Source: a virus. From it: a DNA stretch of 37,221 nt. The stretch lies in IMG/VR virus record IMGVR_UViG_3300030106_007274, positions 1 through 37,221 of that record; one strand, given 5' to 3'. A program made the translations under genes and the position numbers. The notes beneath the pieces are model-generated. The model was not told the origin of the DNA and searched no databases. It saw only the letters and a list, made by a program, of their open reading frames with translations. Of the stretch, positions 32,148-37,221 are shown in pieces. How positions within the stretch are numbered: the stretch's first letter is position 1; every line of letters starts with the position of its first letter.

Positions 32148-32974
32148 GATAAAAACTCTTTAACAACATTGGCTTTGTCAAATTTATTTAAATCTTCTTC
32201 TGTATGCCAGTATACTCTTTTTATATTACCGGCTTTATCTACATCAAATTGTAGAACCTTTTTACCAGCAAGTAAACCTTCAATTGAAGTCCTGCCTAGG
32301 AAAATACCTGAAACAATATCACATTCTTTATATAAGGTTTCTACATCCCAGCGAGGTTCTTGAGTAGCAAAATTAGGATGTACTGTACTATAGTCATTTC
32401 TTCCAACATGTAAAACTTTAAAATTTTGTTTAGTAGATAAATCTAACAAATATTTTAAAGGCTTATAGCGCAAATAATCTAAACTACCAGGAAATAATAC
32501 GACTTTATCTTTATTTTTCTTTCTCTTTTTACAGTTCTCGGGGTTAAATCTATTTAAATCGAATGGGTTGTAAATTAATTTTACATGTTTGTTGGTATTA
32601 AAAGAATTTATATAGTCAATTATCGTAGGTCTTATACCTACATACTGATTAATTTTATTATCAATAATCGGTTGCTCTAAATCTAAAACTTCAGAATGTA
32701 TTACATTAATAATCTTTTTTGCGTTAACATTTTTTAAATGATCCCATATTATTCTACCATGAGAAAATATAAGTATATCATACTTTTCTTTAGTAATCGT
32801 ATCTTTTGTTGGAAAAGAAATATCTGTAGTTTTATTTACTAATGGACCATTGGTAAATTGAGAATATATAGATACATCATGACCAGCATCCCTTAAGGCA
32901 GAGCTTAATTCATAAAAATATATTTCTGAACCAGTAAATTCTCTAAAAGAGAGACATGCTAGCAATATTTTCAT
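32144..32974 (-). CDS. GT4-like (GT-B) glycosyltransferase
   Basis: 276 residues from the ATG at 32974 (MKILLACLSF). Another ATG one codon upstream is possible, but 32974 gives the canonical start of the fold and the same seven-base distance from the -10 box as other genes here. FTGSEIYFYELSSAL matches the Gly-rich GGae.....La..L helix of GT4 enzymes; VLFPGSLDYLRYKPLKYLL is the phosphate-binding strand-loop-helix, and GRTSIEGLLAGK is the E-containing donor motif. It is shorter than typical GT4 enzymes. It is first in the long minus-strand glycan operon and divergent from PhoH. Confidence 0.85.
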   Translation of the reverse strand: MKILLACLSFREFTGSEIYFYELSSALRDAGHDVSIYSQFTNGPLVNKTTDISFPTKDTITKEKYDILIFSHGRIIWDHLKNVNAKKIINVIHSEVLDLEQPIIDNKINQYVGIRPTIIDYINSFNTNKHVKLIYNPFDLNRFNPENCKKRKKNKDKVVLFPGSLDYLRYKPLKYLLDLSTKQNFKVLHVGRNDYSTVHPNFATQEPRWDVETLYKECDIVSGIFLGRTSIEGLLAGKKVLQFDVDKAGNIKRVYWHTEEDLNKFDKANVVKEFLS

Positions 32975-32981
32975 CATATAT

Positions 32982-33009
32982 ATTTTAGTAGTATAATACG
33001 AGAAATCAA
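32982..33009 (-). promoter_or_regulatory. Sigma70-like promoter of the minus-strand glycan operon
   Basis: On the minus strand TTGATT (33009-33004), 16 bases, TAAAAT (32987-32982), seven bases, ATG at 32974. The -35 box is identical to that of the QueD promoter. It heads the gene series that runs down to 15913. The single T-to-A change in the -10 box makes it somewhat weaker than the others. Confidence 0.55.
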
Positions 33010-33016
33010 ATAAATA
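33009..33016 (+). promoter_or_regulatory. Late-like promoter box AATAAATA before PhoH
   Basis: AATAAATA on the plus strand fits NATAAATA and is seven bases before the PhoH ATG. It touches the -35 box of the divergent glycan promoter. A TATAAT at 32992-32997 is an alternative -10 box, giving a leader of about 20 bases without a Shine-Dalgarno sequence; its -35 region is weak. Confidence 0.35.
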
Positions 33017-33023
33017 GTATTAT

Positions 33024-33815
33024 ATGGCAAGAAAAGGAAAGGTTACGCCTATGTCTAAAACACAGCAGGTTGGTGCTAGAAAAATTTCTAAAAAAACAAA
33101 AATAAACGATACTGAAATTGCGGAGAGTATTGAAAAAAATACATTTTTAAGTTTTAATATTACTCAAAAATATAATTTAACCCAAGCCCATGATGAGTTT
33201 TTAGAAATATGCTTTAAAGAGGCATGTAAAATGTGTATGATTGACGGACCAGCTGGTTCGGCGAAAACCTATCTAGCAGTTTTTGTAGCTTTACAATTAT
33301 TACGTACTCAAAAAATAGAAGAAATTGTATATATACGTAGTGTTGTAGAATCAGCTTCTAAGAGTATGGGTTCTCTTCCTGGAGAGGTAGAGGAGAAGTT
33401 TCTTCCGTGGAGTCTACCTCTTTTAGAAAAGCTTAATGAACTATTAGACAAACCAACTATAAACAATTTAATGACTGAAGGGTATGTAAAGTGTGTTCCA
33501 GTTAATTATACAAGAGGTTTAACGTTTAAAAACGCATGCGTTGTTATAGATGAATCTCAAAATCTTACTAGAGAGGAATTAACTACAATTTTAACTAGAT
33601 TTGGTGAAAATTCTAAGTATATTGTAGTTGGAGATACTCAACAAAGCGATATTGGTAATAAGTCAGGATTCAAGGCCATATTCAATGCATTTAATACCGC
33701 TGAATCTAAAGAGTTTGGATTATTTGGATTTAAATTTACTGAACTAGAAATAGTTCGCTCAGAAATATTAAAGTATATTGTAAAAGTCTTAGAGAAATTA
33801 AAGATGAAACGTTAA
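33024..33815 (+). CDS. phoH: PhoH-like ATPase
   Basis: 263 residues. Walker A is GPAGSAKT at 75-82, Walker B VVIDES at 173-178 followed by Gln-Asn, and GDTQQSDI at 203-210 is the sensor motif typical of PhoH. GSLPGEVEEKF at 116-126 and RGLTF at 164-168 are also PhoH marks. The lysine-rich first 35 residues precede the domain and are probably flexible. PhoH is common in marine phages and often listed as a phosphate-stress gene, but its biochemical role remains unclear; the conserved domain is an RNA- or DNA-acting helicase-like ATPase. It is the only gene on its strand here; its 3' end overlaps a small minus-strand gene by 18 bases. Confidence 0.95.
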   Translation: MARKGKVTPMSKTQQVGARKISKKTKINDTEIAESIEKNTFLSFNITQKYNLTQAHDEFLEICFKEACKMCMIDGPAGSAKTYLAVFVALQLLRTQKIEEIVYIRSVVESASKSMGSLPGEVEEKFLPWSLPLLEKLNELLDKPTINNLMTEGYVKCVPVNYTRGLTFKNACVVIDESQNLTREELTTILTRFGENSKYIVVGDTQQSDIGNKSGFKAIFNAFNTAESKEFGLFGFKFTELEIVRSEILKYIVKVLEKLKMKR

Positions 33816-33989
33816 CGCTTTACGCATTCTTTCTAAAAGAGTACGCTTGTTTTGTCCTGTTTCTACTAAACGAGTATACTCTAATTTAAAGGCTTCTAAA
33901 AATTCAGGAGATAACTCTAACTTACGAGGATAAAAAGAACGTACCTTTTTAATCATGTATTTCTCGCAAATCTTATCATACTCTTTCAT
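33798..33989 (-). CDS. Small hypothetical protein
   Basis: 63 residues, beginning MKEYDKICEK. It is basic and predicted helical (PEFLEAFKLEYTRLVETGQN, then KRTLLERMRKAL). The ATG follows the kinase stop directly (TAAATG), and its 3' end overlaps PhoH on the other strand by 18 bases. Similar short helical, positively charged proteins are frequent at the ends of phage operons. I recognise no family. The coupling to the kinase is the evidence that it is real. Confidence 0.5.
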   Translation of the reverse strand: MKEYDKICEKYMIKKVRSFYPRKLELSPEFLEAFKLEYTRLVETGQNKRTLLERMRKALTFHL

Positions 33990-34742
33990 TTAAGTATTTA
34001 ATCGATTATTAAGTTTTTTGTGCTTTTCAATTTCTTTTTTAAGAACAGATCCCTCTTCTGGATCAACATCAGACCATGACTCTTCAAGTTTCTTTATACT
34101 CTCGAGGGTCTTTTCATCTATTAAATTACCTGGAGACATTGCATCTCCTTCTGCGTCAATGTATAATTTTAATATCTCTATTCGTTCTCTCCTATTACCG
34201 AACACTTCAATAATAGGAGGCTTATCATCAACTATAAATATATTAGTTTTCGGATTTTCTTCATGATCGCGATGTACAGCTTTAAAAATGTTATCTATTT
34301 CTTCTATAATTTGTTGAGATGTATCTCTAATACCATCTTCAACTATACCTATAGGAGCTACTTTAGTAATTGGTACAAAGAAAATAATATCTAAGTCTCT
34401 AAAACTCTCTCTCACAAGAGGTATACAGCTACTAATAAACTCTTCGTCAATATCGTTATCCTTTTGCTCGCACGCCCACATACTATAAACTAAATTATCT
34501 AAAGGGCACCGATCGAAAATTACGTTATCACCTCTTCGGTATTTTTGTTGCTCTTCTATCTGAAAATCTAAAATCTTACGCTGGGTTTCTTTATTTGTTT
34601 TAGAGGAGTGTTCTAAATTATTTTCAGCAATAATATCTCTATAGGTCTTTTTAGGGGTTGTATAGCTCGACCATTGATCTAAAAAATCTTTAACTAAAGT
34701 CGACTTACCTTGGCAAGCTGTACCACTGATTGCAATCCTCAT
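33990..34742 (-). CDS. P-loop nucleoside/nucleotide-kinase-like protein (AAA_28/NadR-like)
   Basis: 250 residues. The P-loop is GTACQGKST at 7-15, unusual in carrying Cys-Gln. The DRxPLD motif at 77-82 followed by VYSMW resembles the DR..ldslaY block of deoxynucleoside kinases, thymidylate kinase and NadR/AAA_28 proteins. It probably phosphorylates a nucleoside, nucleotide or NMN-like compound. The last 60 residues are charged and helical (Lys/Glu-rich) and may be a tail outside the kinase fold. It follows the HldE-type gene by four bases in the QueD-QueE operon. An AATAAATA box lies five bases before its ATG. The substrate is unknown. Confidence 0.75.
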   Translation of the reverse strand: MRIAISGTACQGKSTLVKDFLDQWSSYTTPKKTYRDIIAENNLEHSSKTNKETQRKILDFQIEEQQKYRRGDNVIFDRCPLDNLVYSMWACEQKDNDIDEEFISSCIPLVRESFRDLDIIFFVPITKVAPIGIVEDGIRDTSQQIIEEIDNIFKAVHRDHEENPKTNIFIVDDKPPIIEVFGNRRERIEILKLYIDAEGDAMSPGNLIDEKTLESIKKLEESWSDVDPEEGSVLKKEIEKHKKLNNRLNT

Positions 34743-34746
34743 ACTT

Positions 34747-35166
34747 CTATTTATTTGTTAATTGTAATTTTTCAATAATTTGAGATGTAGAAAGACTATC
34801 GTATTTTTTGAGGATTTTTACTTCCTTACAACAGCTAAGAATAGTCTCTCTCTCACACTCAGGTAGAGTATCTATAGTATAATCTCCGCCTTTGACATAT
34901 ATATCTGGACGTACATTTTTTAAAAAACCACGACAATCAATACTGTCAAATATAATAACTTGATCAACACTCTCTAAGGCCATAAGAACCTCAGCGCGAT
35001 TTTGTTGGGTATTGTATGGTCTATTATTTCCTTTGAGTTGTCTAACACTCTTATCAGAATTTAAACCAACAATAAGCTTATCTCCTAATGACCTAGCTTC
35101 ATTTAAATATTGAACATGACCAGCATGTATAATATCAAAACAACCGTTGGTAGCAACTATTCTCAT
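34747..35166 (-). CDS. hldE: HldE/RfaE2-type nucleotidyltransferase
   Basis: 139 residues from the ATG at 35166, which lies in the ATGA stop of queE. It corresponds to the C-terminal adenylyltransferase domain of HldE, which makes ADP-heptose from heptose 1-phosphate. NGCFDIIHAGH at 7-17 carries the HxGH catalytic motif, GDKLIVGLNSDKSVRQLKG at 28-46 is the family block and VKGGDY binds the product. The LSTSQIIEKL ending matches RfaE2. No kinase domain and no heptose-7-phosphate isomerase or GmhB is in the window. A glycerol- or other alditol-phosphate nucleotidyltransferase with the same fold is an alternative. Its place between QueE and a kinase is odd for a heptose gene. Confidence 0.9.
   Translation of the reverse strand: MRIVATNGCFDIIHAGHVQYLNEARSLGDKLIVGLNSDKSVRQLKGNNRPYNTQQNRAEVLMALESVDQVIIFDSIDCRGFLKNVRPDIYVKGGDYTIDTLPECERETILSCCKEVKILKKYDSLSTSQIIEKLQLTNK
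34748..34755 (-). promoter_or_regulatory. Late-like promoter box AATAAATA before the kinase gene
   Basis: AATAAATA on the minus strand overlaps the HldE-type stop codon and is five bases before the kinase ATG at 34742. It fits NATAAATA but sits inside an operon that is not obviously late, so it may be accidental. Confidence 0.25.
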
Positions 35167-35924
35167 ACCTTCAACGCCATGTCCCATACAAGTAAATGTA
35201 ACCTAGGACTAAAATTAAAGCGATGCTTTTTGGCTAACTCTGCGACCATCGGAGCTTTCTCAATATGCTCAGCTCGACTACCTGCGCATGGCATTAACCA
35301 AACCCTACCACTAGGTATATCAAACTTATCTACATACCTTTCTAATACTTCATCTAAATCTGACTCTTTATCTATAACAAACTTAAAGCCAGATCCTTGA
35401 TTAGCATGCCATTCTAATACCTCGGGTTTGTATCTCCTATTTTCAGGATCTCCATTATTACTAAGCTTAGGAGAAGTAGTGAATGTTGCACCTACTCTAA
35501 CCCATTCTTTATCGGGCATAATTGTAGCGTTAGTTTCAAAATCAATTCTAGGAATCCAGCCCCACTCTACTTCCATATGAGCTAAAAATCTAAGAAGCGC
35601 GGGTTGTTGTACTAATGGTTCACCACCAGTAATCTTCCAAATAGCACCATTATATAAATGATCTTGAAAACCTTCTTGCTCAAAGTGCTGTAATAAATCC
35701 GCATTAGTAATTTTATTCCTAACACTCCAAGAAATAAAGCTATCACAACCATGAGGAGAATCAGCTGACGCAAAACCTTTGCATGTAAGATTACACATTG
35801 ATAATCTCATAAATACTGACGGATATCCTACGTATTCTCCTTCACCTTCTACTGTATAGAATACTTTATCGTCAGATAAAAGTAACGTTTTTGCGCTTAA
35901 GTCCTCTTTATAAAGTTCTGTCAT
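35163..35924 (-). CDS. queE: 7-carboxy-7-deazaguanine synthase (QueE)
   Basis: 253 residues, radical SAM. It turns 6-carboxytetrahydropterin into 7-carboxy-7-deazaguanine. YTVEGEGEYVGYPSVFMRL at 23-41 is the QueE start (EGEG). The cluster cysteines are at 44, 48 and 60, that is CX3CX11C, an expanded form of the usual CX3CX2C; expanded loops are known in some QueE proteins. ITGGEP at 98-103 binds SAM. The C-terminus (WLMPCAGSRAEHIEKAP...RLHLLVWDMAL) matches the family. The ATG overlaps the end of the small gene upstream by 17 bases, and the stop overlaps HldE by four. Confidence 0.93.
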   Translation of the reverse strand: MTELYKEDLSAKTLLLSDDKVFYTVEGEGEYVGYPSVFMRLSMCNLTCKGFASADSPHGCDSFISWSVRNKITNADLLQHFEQEGFQDHLYNGAIWKITGGEPLVQQPALLRFLAHMEVEWGWIPRIDFETNATIMPDKEWVRVGATFTTSPKLSNNGDPENRRYKPEVLEWHANQGSGFKFVIDKESDLDEVLERYVDKFDIPSGRVWLMPCAGSRAEHIEKAPMVAELAKKHRFNFSPRLHLLVWDMALKV

Positions 35925-36057
35925 TTAAATATATGTCCTTAATGTCTCTAGTCTCTGGTTTAACCTCTTTTTTCTTAGGCTTACCCCAATCGATATTATC
36001 CCAGTTGTCAGCTATTTTACCAGTATCCTCTTTCCGGCGCTTACTACCTTTACTCAT
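35908..36057 (-). CDS. Small phage protein between QueD and QueE
   Basis: 49 residues beginning MSKGSKRRKE. The ATG at 36057 overlaps the QueD stop (ATGAGTAA) and has a GGAGAG Shine-Dalgarno-like site just before it. It is highly charged and contains DNWDNIDWGKPKKKE. The pattern MSKGS.....d..k..dN.d.i.WGk resembles very short proteins I recall from T4-like marine phages. No function can be proposed. It is too small and polar to be more than a binding or regulatory peptide. Its end overlaps the queE start by 17 bases, so its translation is coupled with both enzymes. Confidence 0.65.
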   Translation of the reverse strand: MSKGSKRRKEDTGKIADNWDNIDWGKPKKKEVKPETRDIKDIYLNDRTL

Positions 36058-36517
36058 GTGCTCTCCATTCAGTTGTTGTGATAGGTTGTTCGTAAATAGC
36101 AGAATTTTTCTCATGCTCAAATACTTCTACTTTAGAGCAAAAGCATCTTTTATTAGTAAGATCTTTAACGTATTCATCTGCTAATTTAAAACAATGTTCT
36201 GCAAATTTCTCAATACCAACACCTCCATGCATAACACGCAAATCTACAATACCTTCCTCATGTAGTTTTCGAAATGACTCTAGTGCAGGGTCATTATCAG
36301 CAATAACAGTTGTATGATCAAAATGCTCTTCTAATTTCTTCTTTAGATCTTTTAGACCACCGAAATCTACAACCCAGTTATTCTCATCTAATTCATTAGC
36401 ACCAAACCAAAACTTACCGATTAAACGATATCCGTGCACGAACCGACAATGTGATGTTGCTTGAGGTTGCCGAAATGCACAACTCCCAAGTTCAATTATC
36501 TTAGTACTACTAAACAT
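36050..36517 (-). CDS. queD: 6-carboxytetrahydropterin synthase-like (QueD family)
   Basis: 155 residues, T-fold. It makes 6-carboxytetrahydropterin from dihydroneopterin triphosphate. SHCRFVHGYRL at 22-32 corresponds to the C...HGH block: Cys 24 is the catalytic Cys equivalent and His 28 a zinc ligand, but the second His of HGH is Tyr 30 here. WVVDFGGLK at 48-56, HFDHT at 65-69 and EVFEHEKNSAIY near the end match the family. The usual N-terminal AAH zinc ligand is replaced by a shorter QPQATSH. This variant form seems familiar from other phage and bacterial homologues, so it is probably active with altered zinc ligation. It starts an operon with a TTGATT-N16-TATAAT promoter. Confidence 0.88.
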   Translation of the reverse strand: MFSSTKIIELGSCAFRQPQATSHCRFVHGYRLIGKFWFGANELDENNWVVDFGGLKDLKKKLEEHFDHTTVIADNDPALESFRKLHEEGIVDLRVMHGGVGIEKFAEHCFKLADEYVKDLTNKRCFCSKVEVFEHEKNSAIYEQPITTTEWRAHE

Positions 36518-36523
36518 ACGACT

Positions 36524-36551
36524 ATTATAACGATTTCTAGACCGAAATCAA
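36524..36551 (-). promoter_or_regulatory. Sigma70-like promoter of the queD operon, leaderless layout
   Basis: On the minus strand TTGATT (36551-36546), 16 bases, TATAAT (36529-36524), six bases, ATG at 36517. A start seven bases after the -10 box falls exactly on the A of the ATG. Its -35 box is three bases from that of the divergent folE2 promoter, together forming the inverted repeat TCAA-GTG-TTGA. Confidence 0.7.
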
Positions 36552-36554
36552 GTG

Positions 36555-36582
36555 TTGAACTTAAGAAAATATTTCATATAAT
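36555..36582 (+). promoter_or_regulatory. Sigma70-like promoter of folE2, leaderless layout
   Basis: TTGAAC (36555-36560), 16 bases, TATAAT (36577-36582), six bases, ATG at 36589. The predicted transcription start is the A of the ATG. It is the mirror image of the queD promoter: same spacer, same distance to the start codon. Confidence 0.7.
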
Positions 36583-36588
36583 AGACGC

Positions 36589-37221
36589 ATGGATAACAAG
36601 TATGAATGGTTAGGTGAGGATGATGAACTGACCGGAGAAAAGGATGAGATCGCGAAAGATATTATGGGTGAGGAATATAGTAAAGGTTATTTTCCTCCAA
36701 TCAGAGTATACGATAATAAAGTAAAGGCTGATAAGAAGTATATTTCTTCTTTACCTGATCTTCAGAATGGTCCTTCTAGCTTGATTCAAGGAGCAGCAGT
36801 TCCTATTCAGCAAGTCGGAATACATAACTTCAAATTACCTCTTAATTATAAAAAGAGAAATGGAGATACTATCGAGCTAGAAACTAGCGTTACTGGTAGT
36901 GTCAGCTTAGAGGCGCATAAAAAGGGTATTAATATGTCTCGTATTATGAGAAGTTTTTACGATCACAAAGACGAGGTTTTTAGTATCAGTAAAATAAAAG
37001 ACGTTTTAGAGACATATAGAAATAACCTTAAGTCTTTTGACTCCCGAATCATGTTAAAGATATCTTATCCTATTAAGCAAAAAAGTTTACGTAGCGGTCT
37101 AGAAGGTTATCAATATTATGATGTAGTATTCGAAGGTGATCTAACTAAAGACGGAGAATTTAAGAAATATATTCATTTTGACTTTGTTTATTCTTCTGCG
37201 TGTCCTTGTAGTTTTGAGTTA
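36589..37221 (+). CDS. folE2: GTP cyclohydrolase IB (FolE2), 3' end cut off
   Basis: The first 211 codons run off the right edge. FolE2 (MptA-like, T-fold) opens the ring of GTP to dihydroneopterin triphosphate, the substrate of QueD. VGIHNFKLPL around residue 77, SLEAHKKGINMSRIMRSF (the KG.HMSR motif of FolE2) and SSACPCSFEL at the end of the window (the CPCS motif, whose Cys binds the metal) identify it. It is divergent from queD across 71 bases with mirrored promoters, so the two steps are likely co-regulated. FolE2 is used in place of FolE where zinc is scarce. QueC and any transglycosylase would have to lie beyond the window. Confidence 0.93.
   Translation, partial: MDNKYEWLGEDDELTGEKDEIAKDIMGEEYSKGYFPPIRVYDNKVKADKKYISSLPDLQNGPSSLIQGAAVPIQQVGIHNFKLPLNYKKRNGDTIELETSVTGSVSLEAHKKGINMSRIMRSFYDHKDEVFSISKIKDVLETYRNNLKSFDSRIMLKISYPIKQKSLRSGLEGYQYYDVVFEGDLTKDGEFKKYIHFDFVYSSACPCSFEL

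Noticed and set aside
33024-33815. Reading PhoH as proof of phosphate-stress regulation (a pho box)
   Set aside because: I see no PhoB-binding repeats in the 46 bases upstream, and the role of phage PhoH is not settled.
35110-35400. A 96-codon open frame on the plus strand opposite QueE and the HldE-type gene
   Set aside because: Both opposite-strand genes have clear catalytic motifs and coupled starts; this frame has none and looks like an antisense shadow. The same holds for other open frames antisense to recognised genes.
1-37221. tRNA genes, CRISPR arrays, insertion sequences, integrase or attachment sites
   Set aside because: None could be seen; no tandem direct repeats with spacers and no terminal inverted repeats around a transposase frame were found by eye.

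Overview
The window looks like part of the genome of a T4-like myovirus, very probably a marine phage. The evidence is a portal protein (gp20), a tail-sheath stabiliser (gp15-like), the clamp-loader small subunit gp62, a PhoH-like ATPase, tightly packed genes with ATGA/TAATG overlaps, and AT-rich sequence. I see no tRNA, rRNA, integrase, transposase or CRISPR array. The host cannot be named; a cyanobacterium or an AT-rich marine heterotroph (SAR11-like) are the obvious options. Both window ends cut through genes, and no gene-free stretch exceeds about 70 bases.

Layout. (1) 1-5706, minus strand: a virion structural/neck protein (cut by the window edge), gp20 portal, a small probable structural protein, a gp15-like protein and a DinG/XPD-type helicase with Fe-S-like cysteines. 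(2) 5715-8413, minus strand: two small proteins, a GroES-like co-chaperonin, gp62, a soluble inorganic pyrophosphatase and a DUF366 protein. (3) 8449-32974, both strands: about 24.5 kb of glycan genes. It holds a methyltransferase, a GH130-like propeller protein, two radical SAM proteins, a sulfotransferase, GT-A and GT-B glycosyltransferases, six members of one paralogous family (two subfamilies), a CMP-sugar cytidylyltransferase, GDP-mannose 4,6-dehydratase, a GDP-fucose-synthase-like reductase, an RmlB-like dehydratase, an RfbH-type sugar 3-dehydratase, another NAD-epimerase and a split, shortened transketolase. (4) 33024-33815, plus strand: PhoH. (5) 33798-37221: QueD, QueE and (divergent, cut off) FolE2 of the 7-deazaguanine pathway, with a small protein, an HldE/RfaE2-type nucleotidyltransferase, a P-loop kinase and a small orphan.

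How it fits together. Region 3 encodes most of a route from GDP-mannose and another NDP-hexose to deoxy and possibly two-carbon-branched sugars, together with the transferases to assemble them and enzymes to methylate or sulfate the product. The target (virion protein, host envelope or modified DNA base) cannot be read from the sequence. Region 5 provides the early steps towards preQ0, for DNA or tRNA modification; QueC and a transglycosylase are not in the window.

The most unexpected signal is regulatory. Six genes have a TTGnnn-N16-TATAAT-like promoter whose -10 box lies 6 or 7 bases before the start codon. Four more have a T4-late-like NATAAATA box 5 to 7 bases before the start codon. Both arrangements predict transcripts starting at, or within a few bases of, the start codon, that is, leaderless mRNAs. 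Functions below are from reading motifs by eye; no database search was run.
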